A DNA stretch of 11,368 bases from CAZIMM01 sp964540415. GTDB taxonomy: Bacteria > Bacillota > Clostridia > Oscillospirales > Acutalibacteraceae. Within the stretch, counting starts at the first letter, position 1; each line of letters opens with the position of its first letter. Positions 1-7,300 of this stretch are shown here, in pieces. The DNA is taken from NCBI GenBank assembly GCA_964540415.1, contig CAZIMM010000070.1:1-11368 (forward strand), in the 5' to 3' direction. The notes under the pieces were generated by a model that was not told the DNA's origin, made no database searches, and saw only the letters and a list, made by a program, of their open reading frames with translations. A program made the translations under genes and the position numbers.

Positions 1-1
1 C

Positions 2-241
2 AAAAAAATGTTTGAAACTCCCGACCAGCGAACCCTGAGTGCCTCACGACGCAGGGGAAATCTTGCGGGAGCGTCTTCCGCAACAAAACAGGTGAACGGA
101 AAAACAGTTTTGCTGTGCGACGATGTAAAAACAACCGGAGCAACGGTTGCCGAATGCTCGCGCGCACTGCTTGCGGCGGGAGCCGAAGAGGTTTGTTGCC
201 TGACTGCCGCCATAACAAAAAACATGAAGGGAAAAGATTGA
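2..241 (+). CDS. comF: ComF family phosphoribosyltransferase, C-terminal part (5' truncated)
   Basis: Only the last 79 or so codons are inside the window; the frame is open to the left edge, so the internal ATG at 8 is not the real start. The visible protein contains the type I phosphoribosyltransferase PRPP-binding loop VLLCDDVKTTGAT followed by a helix (AECSRALLAAGAEEV), which is the hallmark C-terminus of ComF-like proteins. Upstream of it the stretch Q-R-T-L-S-A-S-R-R-R-G-N-L matches the family's usual Q..L....R..N segment. ComF proteins are linked to DNA uptake in naturally competent bacteria, but the orthologue is widespread in Clostridia and its substrate is not established. The stop TGA (239-241) lies 1 nt before the TTG start of the MreB-like gene, which implies co-transcription and probably translational coupling. 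The family call is firm; a role in competence is not shown by the sequence. Confidence 0.85.
   Translation, partial: KKMFETPDQRTLSASRRRGNLAGASSATKQVNGKTVLLCDDVKTTGATVAECSRALLAAGAEEVCCLTAAITKNMKGKD
226..232 (+). promoter_or_regulatory. Ribosome binding site deciding the TTG start of the mreB-like gene
   Basis: GAAGGGA lies inside the 3' end of comF, 10 nt before TTG at 243-245. The mreB frame has a stop at 225-227 and no ATG or GTG between it and the conserved IGVDLGTAS strand, so TTG 243 is the only conventional start available. Confidence 0.6.
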
Positions 242-242
242 T

Positions 243-1283
243 TTGCTGGGTCTTAACATAGGCGTGGATCTCGGAACTGCGTCGGTGATAATCTATGTTC
301 AAGGCAAGGGCATCGTGCTCTCCGAACCCTCTGCGGTCGCATACCTTGCGTCGAGCGGCAGGCTGTGCGCTGTCGGAAGGCTTGCGTACGAGATGATTGA
401 CCGCACCCCCGAATCAATCAGAGTTGTGCGGCCGCTTACGGACGGAGTTGTTTCCGACTTCACAGTGGCAAGGCAAATGCTGAGAATTTTTCTTTCAAAA
501 ATCTGCGGAAACAGAATATTCAAACCGAATGTCATTGTCAGCACTCCGGCAAATGTCACAAATCTCGAAAAGCGTACCGTTCTGGACATAATAACGGCAG
601 CGGGCGCGGGCAAGGCCTGCCTGATTGAAGAACCGCTTGCCGCTGTCATCGGGGCAGGTGAAGACATCTCCCGCCCGGGCGGCACAATGGTTGTTGATAT
701 CGGCGGCGGAACAACGGATATCGCAGTTGTAACAATGGGCAGCATTTCGGTTGCAAAATCAATCAAAATTGCCGGAAATGTCCTCACAGGTGATATTCAG
801 CGCCAGCTCCGGCGCGAAAGGGACATCCTGACGGGTATGCTGACAGTGGAGGAAATAAAAAAATCAGTCGGCTGCGCATACCTCCGGGATGAGGAAATGG
901 CGGTCAATGCGAAGGGCAAGCATTACATAACCGGTATGCCCGTGGTGTTTGAGGTCACATCAACGGAGACATATCTTGCAATGAGAGAGCATATCGAAGC
1001 AATAGCGGATGCTGTGTGCGAGGTGCTCGAGCAGACTCCTCCCGAGCTCGTCGGCGATATCGGAAGCTCCGGAATTCTGCTCACCGGCGGCGGCAGTCTG
1101 CTGTACGGCATGGAAGAAACAATAAAACGAAAAACCGGAATCGAAACACACCGTGCTGCAGATCCTGTCAATTGTGTGGCAAATGGAATCGGTATGGCTT
1201 TGGGAGACCTTGATTTGCTCGCCGAGCAGGGCTACATTTTCAAAACAAGAGAAGAAATTACCGGCTTCCGCGAGGACGCCTGA
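243..1283 (+). CDS. mreB: MreB/Mbl-family rod-shape actin-like protein (divergent)
   Basis: 346 aa, the normal MreB length. It belongs to the bacterial actins, which polymerise with ATP under the membrane and guide lateral peptidoglycan synthesis. Visible ATPase motifs: phosphate-1 loop GVDLGTAS (residues 7-14), the family block KGIVLSEPS (22-30), DGVVSDF (67-73), the IEEPLAAVIGAG segment (128-139), phosphate-2 loop VDIGGGTTD (151-159) and the adenosine motif GILLTGGGSLL (277-287). The usual GERTAEEIK-type signature is degenerate here (TGMLTVEEIKKSVG, 197-210), so this is a divergent paralogue, perhaps nearer Mbl/MreBH or a clade-specific copy. It starts with TTG, 1 nt after comF, and is followed 18 nt later by the DUF4364 gene; no mreC or mreD is present in the window. 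Family assignment is certain; which paralogue it is remains open. Confidence 0.92.
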   Translation: MLGLNIGVDLGTASVIIYVQGKGIVLSEPSAVAYLASSGRLCAVGRLAYEMIDRTPESIRVVRPLTDGVVSDFTVARQMLRIFLSKICGNRIFKPNVIVSTPANVTNLEKRTVLDIITAAGAGKACLIEEPLAAVIGAGEDISRPGGTMVVDIGGGTTDIAVVTMGSISVAKSIKIAGNVLTGDIQRQLRRERDILTGMLTVEEIKKSVGCAYLRDEEMAVNAKGKHYITGMPVVFEVTSTETYLAMREHIEAIADAVCEVLEQTPPELVGDIGSSGILLTGGGSLLYGMEETIKRKTGIETHRAADPVNCVANGIGMALGDLDLLAEQGYIFKTREEITGFREDA

Positions 1284-1301
1284 AAACAGGGGTGTATATT
1301 T

Positions 1302-1865
1302 ATGGAGTTTGACGAATTTGATGCTCTCGACGCGGGCATTGAACCGGGCGGACTGAGAAGCAGATTTGACATCAGAATTCTCGTTTGCTATCTCGTGAGC
1401 AGCCTTGACTCTCCGATAAGCAGGGCGCAAATCGGGGAAATCGCAATTGAGCAGGGCCTTGCAAATTATTTTGAGGTGAATCAGGCGCTCACTCAGCTGC
1501 TGGAAAACGGCAGCCTCACCTCCGAGTTTGCGGACGGTGACGAGTTTATCGAAGCAACCGCTGTCGGCAGGGAATCCGCAAAAACGCTTGAAACTCATAT
1601 CCCGCGCGTCGTCAGAGAAAAGGCAATAAACGCGGCGATAAAGCTGCTCACAAGGGCAAAGAACGAGCGTGAAAACCGCATTGAGGTGAAAAAGCTCGAC
1701 GGCGGCGGTTATCACGTAACGTTTTCAATCGCAGACAAGGAGCTTGACCTCATGCGCCTGACAGTGTTTGTCGCGGATGAGATGCAGGTTGAAACCGTGC
1801 GCAGCAACTTCCTTGATGACCCTGTGAAGCTCTATTCGGCAATTATCGCAACGCTGACTGTATAA
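1302..1865 (+). CDS. DUF4364 family winged-helix protein
   Basis: 187 aa, cytoplasmic, with no signal peptide or membrane segment. The N-terminal part (about residues 18-85) reads as a winged helix-turn-helix: RFDIRILVCYLVSSLDSPISRAQ and the following region suit helices 1-3, ANYFEVNQALTQLLENGSL suits a recognition helix, and a short wing ends near TAVGRESAKTL. The C-terminal half (about 110-187) is an alpha/beta region ending in DDPVKLYSAIIATL. This layout, including the ANYF motif, matches the DUF4364 family of Clostridia, whose role is unknown but presumably DNA-binding regulation. ATG 1302 is preceded by CAGGGGTG at 1287-1294. It sits between mreB and araB at 18 and 15 nt spacing, so it is in the same operon. 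Family identification is from remembered sequence pattern, not a search. Confidence 0.75.
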   Translation: MEFDEFDALDAGIEPGGLRSRFDIRILVCYLVSSLDSPISRAQIGEIAIEQGLANYFEVNQALTQLLENGSLTSEFADGDEFIEATAVGRESAKTLETHIPRVVREKAINAAIKLLTRAKNERENRIEVKKLDGGGYHVTFSIADKELDLMRLTVFVADEMQVETVRSNFLDDPVKLYSAIIATLTV

Positions 1866-1880
1866 AAAGGAGTGTAAGCT

Positions 1881-3548
1881 ATGAGCAAATATGCTATAGG
1901 TGTCGATTTCGGCACACTTTCCGGCAGAGCACTTGTCGTGGAAGTTGAGACCGGCAGGGAACTTGCAAGCGCCGTTCTTGATTACCCGCACGCTGTCATG
2001 GACGAGCGTCTGCCTTCCGGCAAAAAGCTCGGTCAGGACTGGGCGCTTCAGCACCCGATGGACTATGTTGAGGTTCTCAAAACGGTTGTGCCTCAGGCAC
2101 TGCAAAAATCCGGCGTGGACGCAGCGGACGTAATCGGAGTCGGCATTGACTTCACCGCCTGCACCATACTGCCCACCCTTGCCGACGGCACTCCGCTGTG
2201 CTGCCTGAAGGAATACGAGAATGAACCCCACGCCTACGCAAAGCTCTGGAAGCACCATGCGGCACAGTCCTATGCAACGCGAATCAATGAGGTTGCAGTT
2301 GAGAGAAAAGAGCCGTGGCTTGAGAATTACGGCGGCAAAATTTCCTCCGAATGGGCGCTGCCGAAGCTCTGGCAGGTGCTCGACGAGGCACCGGAGATTT
2401 ATTCAAAAGCGGACAGATACATAGAGGCTGCCGACTGGATTATCTGGCAGCTCACCGGTGTTGAAACACGCAACTCCTGCTGCGCCGGGTATAAAGCGAT
2501 GTGGAACAAAAAAACCGGCTTCCCCTCAAAAGACTTTTTCAAGGCGCTTGACCCGCGGCTGGAAAACGTGATTGAAGAAAAGTTCTCTGAAAATGTTATT
2601 CCCAGCGGAACAAAGGCGGGCGAGATTACAGCAGCAGCCGCGGAAATGACAGGTTTGAAGCCCGGCACAGCTGTTGCAGCCGGAATCATCGATGCACACA
2701 TCTTTGTCCCGGCCGTCGGCATCACAAAACCCGGCGAGATGCTCGCAATCATGGGAACCTCCACTTGTCACATGATGATGGGCACAGAGGAAAAGCAGGT
2801 CAAGGGCATCTGCGGAGTTGTCGCGGACGGCATTATGCCCGGGCTCTACGGCTACGAGGCAGGGCAGAGCTGTGTGGGTGATCACTTCGGCTGGTTCATT
2901 GATAACTGTCTGCCGGAAAGCTATTATGCAAGTGCAAAGGAAAAGGGCATCAACATCCACAAATACCTTCGCGAAAAGTGCATTGATAAAAAGCCCGGTG
3001 AAAGCGGTTTGCTTGCCCTTGACTGGTGGAACGGCAACCGCTCGGTGCTTGTTGACGTTGACCTGACCGGAATGCTCCTGGGTATGACATTGCAGACAAA
3101 GCCCGAGGATATCTACCGTGCTCTGATTGAGGCGACGGCTTACGGCACACGGATGATAATTGAGACCTTCCGTGAGCAGGGTGTCGCGGTGGACGCATTT
3201 TATGCCGCGGGCGGCATTTCTCAAAAGGACCCGATGATGATGCAGATTTATGCCGATGTCATCAAAATGCCGATAAAGATTGCCGGCTCGGAGCAGGGCG
3301 GCGCACTCGGCTCGGCGATTTTCGGGGCTGTTGCCGCAGGAGCGGATGCCGGCGGATACGATGATGTTTTTGAAGCTGCGGGTGCAATGGGCAAGGTTAA
3401 GGATACCGTCTATTACCCCAATGAGGAGAACTCCGCGATTTACGATAAGCTCTATGCCGAATACAGCATTCTGCACGACTACTTCGGCAGGGGAGAAAAT
3501 GATGTTATGAAGCGACTGAAGGACATAAAAAAGTCCGTTTCCGAATAA
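1881..3548 (+). CDS. araB: L-ribulokinase (FGGY carbohydrate kinase)
   Basis: 555 aa, close to the usual AraB length of about 560. It phosphorylates L-ribulose with ATP to L-ribulose 5-phosphate, the second step of L-arabinose catabolism, in the cytoplasm. Diagnostic features: phosphate-1 loop GVDFGTLSGRA (7-17), the AraB-type block GVGIDFTACTILP (86-98) instead of the xylulokinase or glycerol kinase versions, GGKISSEWALPKLWQV (151-166), the catalytic Asp in AGIIDAH (D271), GTSTCHMM (292-299), DWWNGNRS (381-388), EATAYGTRMIIE (417-428) and the adenosine-side motif AAGGISQKDPMM (442-453). ATG 1881 follows AAGGAG (1867-1872) with 8 nt spacing. It is 15 nt downstream of the DUF4364 gene and is closed by a terminator. 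araA, araD and transporters are absent on both visible sides, so the rest of the pathway must be elsewhere. Function is confident from the motifs; related ketopentoses may also be substrates. Confidence 0.93.
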   Translation: MSKYAIGVDFGTLSGRALVVEVETGRELASAVLDYPHAVMDERLPSGKKLGQDWALQHPMDYVEVLKTVVPQALQKSGVDAADVIGVGIDFTACTILPTLADGTPLCCLKEYENEPHAYAKLWKHHAAQSYATRINEVAVERKEPWLENYGGKISSEWALPKLWQVLDEAPEIYSKADRYIEAADWIIWQLTGVETRNSCCAGYKAMWNKKTGFPSKDFFKALDPRLENVIEEKFSENVIPSGTKAGEITAAAAEMTGLKPGTAVAAGIIDAHIFVPAVGITKPGEMLAIMGTSTCHMMMGTEEKQVKGICGVVADGIMPGLYGYEAGQSCVGDHFGWFIDNCLPESYYASAKEKGINIHKYLREKCIDKKPGESGLLALDWWNGNRSVLVDVDLTGMLLGMTLQTKPEDIYRALIEATAYGTRMIIETFREQGVAVDAFYAAGGISQKDPMMMQIYADVIKMPIKIAGSEQGGALGSAIFGAVAAGADAGGYDDVFEAAGAMGKVKDTVYYPNEENSAIYDKLYAEYSILHDYFGRGENDVMKRLKDIKKSVSE

Positions 3549-3573
3549 ACGAAAGTGTTCGCTTGCCAAGCTG

Positions 3574-3616
3574 CCGTGTAAAGTATAGATTCTTTACACG
3601 GTGTTTTTTTGTTTTT
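3574..3616 (+). terminator. Rho-independent terminator after araB
   Basis: A perfect 10-bp stem CCGTGTAAAG (3574-3583) pairs with CTTTACACGG (3592-3601) around an 8-nt loop, followed by TG and then a run of T residues (3604-3610, with more T at 3612-3616). It lies 26 nt after the araB stop and ends the comF-mreB-DUF4364-araB transcription unit. Confidence 0.92.
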
Positions 3617-3692
3617 CGCCTTCATTATGTTGTATAATCAGTAATGTGACAACAATATACAGTGTTACATAAAGTTTTTTAAGAAACGGCAT

Positions 3693-3711
3693 GTAAAGAT
3701 AATAACTTTAC
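3693..3711. repeat. Short inverted repeat GTAAAG-N7-CTTTAC
   Basis: A perfect 6-bp inverted repeat (3693-3698 and 3706-3711) with loop ATAATAA. The same GTAAAG/CTTTAC core forms part of the araB terminator stem, and TGTAAAG recurs once more near 3873. There is no T tract after it, so it is not a terminator; it could be an operator half-site pair or chance in AT-rich DNA. Confidence 0.45.
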
Positions 3712-3975
3712 GCAATTGATGTGCTTGCGCAGAATCGATTGTGAAAAACCGTTTAAAAACGTGATAAATATTTTTTTCGGCACGCATATGCCTATAATAT
3801 AATAGTATACGAATTTTTTGCAATAATTGTACAGAAATTGAATTTATTTCCATATATTTAGTACGATTATGATGTAAAGCGTGAGAACATTACACAACAA
3901 ATTCTGCATATTTATTCCATCCGTGGATGCTTCTTAAAGTTTGCTATAGTTATTTCGCACATAAAACGGCCCGAA

Positions 3976-4000
3976 CTGTTGTGCAAAAGGCACAAAACAG
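3976..4000. repeat. Imperfect hairpin upstream of the cluster promoter
   Basis: CTGTTGTGC (3976-3984) can pair with GCACAAAACAG (3990-4000), giving CTGTT/AACAG and GTGC/GCAC helices with a 2-nt bulge and an AAAAG loop. It lies about 20 nt upstream of the proposed -35 box. There is no T tract. Its role is unknown. Confidence 0.4.
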
Positions 4001-4020
4001 AGGAAATAGCCAAATATATA

Positions 4021-4038
4021 TTGACAAATCCATGTCAA
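4021..4038. promoter_or_regulatory. Operator-like dyad overlapping the -35 box
   Basis: TTGACA (4021-4026) and TGTCAA (4033-4038) form a perfect 6-bp inverted repeat around a 6-nt spacer. One arm is the -35 hexamer itself, so a dimeric regulator bound here would block RNA polymerase. The regulator is not identifiable. Confidence 0.35.
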
Positions 4039-4050
4039 AAGTATTAAACT
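4021..4050 (+). promoter_or_regulatory. Probable sigma-A-type promoter of the surface-protein cluster
   Basis: A consensus -35 TTGACA (4021-4026) is followed after 18 nt by TAAACT (4045-4050, 4 of 6 matches to TATAAT). TATTAA at 4042-4047 is an alternative at 15 nt. This is the best promoter-like sequence between the araB terminator and the first surface protein. Transcription would start near 4057 and leave a leader of about 320 nt. Confidence 0.45.
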
Positions 4051-4056
4051 GAGTAT

Positions 4057-4162
4057 GGCTATAAGAGTAGCTTAGTGGGTGAATTATGCACAAAACCGTA
4101 CATAGACTTCATTAAGCTCCCTATTATTAGTTAATCATAATCTTGCACCAAATAAAATAGCC
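4057..4162 (+). ncRNA. Possible structured segment of the 5' leader (unclassified)
   Basis: GGCTAT (4057-4062) can pair with ATAGCC (4157-4162) to close a domain of about 106 nt, and inside it AGCTTA (4069-4074) can pair with TAAGCT (4113-4118). The closing helix starts almost exactly at the predicted transcription start. I compared it by eye with the cores of the c-di-GMP-I, cobalamin, glycine and SAM riboswitches and saw no match. The 6-bp helices could occur by chance. Confidence 0.2.
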
Positions 4163-4175
4163 GTCATCAACGCCT

Positions 4176-4277
4176 ATGTTAAGTCTTGGCGGCATTCCGG
4201 TCGCTGTATGCGGCAGGGATAAAGCCGAAATGCGGCATTCGTTTTTGGCGGCAGGCGAAGAAAAGGAGTGGTTTTGA
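4176..4277 (+). CDS. Short ORF in the leader, 33 codons, unknown (uncertain)
   Basis: ATG 4176 opens a 33-codon frame with codon choice like the neighbouring genes (it begins MLSLGGIPVAVCGRDK and ends EEKEWF) and stops with TGA at 4275-4277. No ribosome binding site is visible before the ATG, and the frame is blocked by TAG at 4158-4160. It could be a leader peptide, a remnant of a lost gene, or chance. It resembles nothing I recognise. Its stop overlaps the TTG start of the next short ORF by 4 nt. Confidence 0.22.
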   Translation: MLSLGGIPVAVCGRDKAEMRHSFLAAGEEKEWF

Positions 4278-4336
4278 CAAGCATTAATATGGTAAAGGCT
4301 TTAACAGATGCTGCTAAGTCGGCATCGGGCAAATAA
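4274..4336 (+). CDS. Short ORF in the leader, 20 codons, unknown (uncertain)
   Basis: TTG 4274-4276 follows AAAAGGAG (4261-4268) with 5 nt spacing, a good ribosome binding site. The product would be 20 aa, with a C-terminal part VKALTDAAKSASGK that could form a small basic helix, ending with TAA at 4334-4336. That stop lies in the loop of the hairpin at 4322-4348, so ribosome position could affect folding just before the start of the large gene. Function is unknown and translation is not proven. Confidence 0.28.
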   Translation: MTSINMVKALTDAAKSASGK

Positions 4337-4348
4337 AGTACCCAATGC
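4322..4348 (+). repeat. Hairpin just upstream of the protein A ribosome binding site
   Basis: GCAT-C-GGG (4322-4329) pairs with CCC-A-ATGC (4341-4348) with one C/A mismatch and an 11-nt loop. It ends 12 nt before the GGAGGTG ribosome binding site. No T tract follows, so a role in terminator action is unlikely; mRNA stability or translation control is possible. Confidence 0.4.
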
Positions 4349-4360
4349 TTAAATACTTAT

Positions 4361-4367
4361 GGAGGTG
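4361..4367 (+). promoter_or_regulatory. Ribosome binding site that sets the TTG start of protein A
   Basis: GGAGGTG is a near-perfect Shine-Dalgarno sequence, with 8 nt between GGAGG and the in-frame TTG at 4374. The upstream in-frame ATG at 4359-4361 overlaps this ribosome binding site and has none of its own, so it is a decoy that automatic annotation may choose. Confidence 0.75.
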
Positions 4368-4373
4368 TTAAAC

Positions 4374-7300
4374 TTGAGAAAACCCTTTAAACTCCTGAGC
4401 GTTTTGCTCGCAATGGTAATGATCTTTTCCTCGGTTGCAGTCGGCGCAAACGCTGCTTATTCCGCATATAAAGACGCGGCTCTGGGCACCAACTTCGACA
4501 GCATCGACAAGGCTGTGTTCACAACTCAACAGCTCTCGTCAATTGCACTTGATGAAGTTGACCGTATGCTGTATGCAATGGATGAGGAAGACAAAGTCAT
4601 CGTCATTCCCGTTGTTAACGCAACTCTCAACCTGAGCAGCGTTGACTCTGCTCTCAACTCCCTGCAGACGATTTATGACGGCTCTGCATGGACAGCTGTT
4701 AAGAGCATTCTCGGCGACCTCGGTAACCTCAACTGGAGTGCTCTCAGGCCGACGAGAAGAACCACAGCCGGCAAATATGACTATGATGTCATCTATTGCC
4801 TCTTCCAGTTCCTGTATGACAACAAGGCCATCCTTGTCAGCTATGCGGACAAGACCTTGAACATCGGTACTGGCATCTCGAGCCTTGTTGGCGACAGCCT
4901 TGACGATTTCCTTGACCTCCCGAAACTTGCGAAGTCCCTCATTTATGAGCAGGCTTACAAAGTCAAGCCGAACGATACTCAGCTTGCAAGCGCAAATCTC
5001 GATGTCATGGTTCAGGACCTTATCGACAAGCTCCTCGACGAAGGCGAGATCTCCCTCAACAAGTCACTGAAGTACGGTTTGTCCATCAGCTTCGACTCAC
5101 CGTCGGATCCCACAAAGAACTTTGTTGATATTGACAACGGTTCGGTCTATGATCTCATCGAAACAGCTCTTCAGAGATATTACAACGATCTCGGTGTGCC
5201 TGTAATTAACACTTACGCTAAGCTCGCTCTTCGCAAGCTCGCCGATGTTAAGTACACTACCGAGCCCGTAACCGCAGCAGACATTGACGGCGGCGACGAA
5301 TCAAAAACAAACATCGGTGCTGAGTTCCTTAACATCGACTATGTCGTTCCGACCCATACCTTTGCTCCCGGCGACCGTATTGTTGACCAGTTCAACAATA
5401 TTTTGGGTGAAGTTGTCAACGCTATGGTTCTTCTGCCCGCAGGAAGCACTCTGACATGGCAGATGGGCGGCAACAACCTTCTCATTACGAACCTCACCAA
5501 CTACATTAAAGAATTCCTTGTCAACGAGTCAATGAGAAACCTTCTCTCGGATTATGTCAACCTTCCCACTGTTGAGGAAATCAATGCCATGACCCTTGAG
5601 GAACTCCTCGTTTACCTTGCAAAGGATATTCTTTACAGATACCTTGATTACATTGTAATCCCCGACGACGCAACAACTCTTCGCGGTGTTGCATCATATG
5701 CTCTGCTTGAGTTCGCAGCTGAAAGAGTTCCCTCGCTGGACATCAGAGCGAAGTTTGCAGCCGGCACATATGATTACAACAACACCAACAACGGTCTGCT
5801 TGCAATCGGTTCTGTCCTTGCTGTTTACTATGCAAACGCTTACACGAACATGAACCTTCCGTATGTTGACGGAAACAACAACATCATTGCTTTTGATGCC
5901 ACTCTGGCATCGGCTCTCACATGGGCGCTCAACAATTACGGTTCCATCCTCAGCTTCACGAGCGGAATCACGGGAGTTACAGCGACTAATGTCTGGGCTA
6001 AGCTCAACGAGGTCATCTTCGGTCTTATTCCCGCGACATGGCTGCCTGCCGGCAAGGCTGATGTTCACACCATCCTGTTTGACAGCATCATTGACGCAGT
6101 CTTTGACCTTGACCCCACACCGGTGCTTGCTTTGCTTCAGAGAAACACCGATGCTTCCGCTGAGCTCTCCAAGACTACGACAGTTGCACTTATCAACTTC
6201 GTTCAGAAGATTCTCAATGCTGTTATCTCCGGCGCCATCCCCGGCACCTTCGCAAACTTTGAGAGCATCCTGAACTACACTGCTCTCGGCAACATCGTCA
6301 ACGGACTTGTTACCGGCCTTTACAACAGAAAAGTAGGTCTGCTTACCGGTGCTCTTCCGATAGTCTGCCAGGTTCTTGACCTGACCGCAGAGCAGGAGCT
6401 CAAGGAATCCACCATAAAGATTCCGCAGTATATCATCAGCGCAACCAACAACGTCACCGGCAAATCAATTTCAATCAGAAATGAGACCCAGGGCGTTAAC
6501 ACCGGTTACACCGATACGAACGGTGTCAAACACCGTGATGATCTGTATAAGTACAGAATCGTTTCAATTGCGGTTTCCGGCGCGAACAAGGGTGATGTCG
6601 CAGTTACTTACACCGCAAACCAGGAAATCAACGGCGGTACTACTGTTGTTTTCCCGATTACCGGCAACACAACAGCCGACACCCTTCTCAAGTTCACCAT
6701 TACTTACAATATTCTCGATGAATCCGGCACAAACCTTACATCCAGCCCGATTTCAACAGATGCTTACACCTATGTCAGCACGACTAACCCGCAGAACAAC
6801 TACGAGTTCCTCACCGGGATTATCGGTACAGCTCATGCGTCATACAACAGCATCAGCCTGAAATCAACAACTGCATCGTTCATCGGTTCATCCGACGGTT
6901 GGTCCGGTCTTAAAGGCGAGTACGGTTATGTTGCAAGACAGGCAACCGTATCTCCCGACCATACGATTCCGGCGAATGTCACGCAGACCTCCTTTGCGGC
7001 AACGCAGGGCGGCAACCCGGTTTCCTGGCTCATCAGTGCTTATCCGACAACCGGAGTTCCGACAACAATGCAGGGCAACAACACGATTGTTTATCTCTAC
7101 AATACGGAGCTTCCCGAGGAAGTGCCCGCTCTTGACGAGGAAGGCAATCCCATCCTTGATCCTGAGACTCAGCTTCCCACAACAAGGGGACCGAGGTTCT
7201 CGGATTATTACGGCACATATCTTACAACTCATGTTCTCAATGCTCCCGCAACCAGCGATATGTATCCCGACCAGATCGGAACAATCACTCTCAACCGTAC

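Larger units (their letters stand above)
3620..4020. other. AT-rich intergenic region without a recognisable gene
   Basis: About 400 nt of AT-rich sequence. No ORF here has a ribosome binding site or recognisable protein. It holds a TATAAT at 3633-3638 with a poor -35 partner, an imperfect inverted repeat ATGTGACA/TGTTACAT (near 3644-3670), a perfect 6-bp repeat at 3693-3711, another TATAAT at 3793-3798 without a -35, a CATCC-GT-GGATG dyad near 3918-3929 and a hairpin at 3976-4000. It may hold upstream regulatory sites for the surface-protein cluster, but none can be named. Confidence 0.5.

Noticed and set aside
960..1715. Long minus-strand ORF (251 codons) opposite mreB and the DUF4364 gene
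   Set aside because: It lies wholly antisense to two confidently identified genes, has no visible ribosome binding site and its product has no recognisable motif.
2526..3569. Minus-strand ORF of 347 codons opposite araB
   Set aside because: It is an antisense shadow of araB; the product is rich in His and Cys with no domain pattern, and araB motifs on the + strand are intact throughout.
3665..3853. Minus-strand ORF of 62 codons in the AT-rich gap
   Set aside because: No ribosome binding site precedes its ATG, composition is that of random AT-rich DNA, and it spans an inverted repeat.
4051..4373. c-di-GMP or other known riboswitch in the leader
   Set aside because: The conserved core words of c-di-GMP-I, cobalamin, glycine and SAM riboswitches are not present; only generic pairing is seen.
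3600..4373. CRISPR array, insertion sequence ends or tRNA in the large gap
   Set aside because: No regularly spaced repeats, no terminal inverted repeats with a transposase and no cloverleaf were seen.
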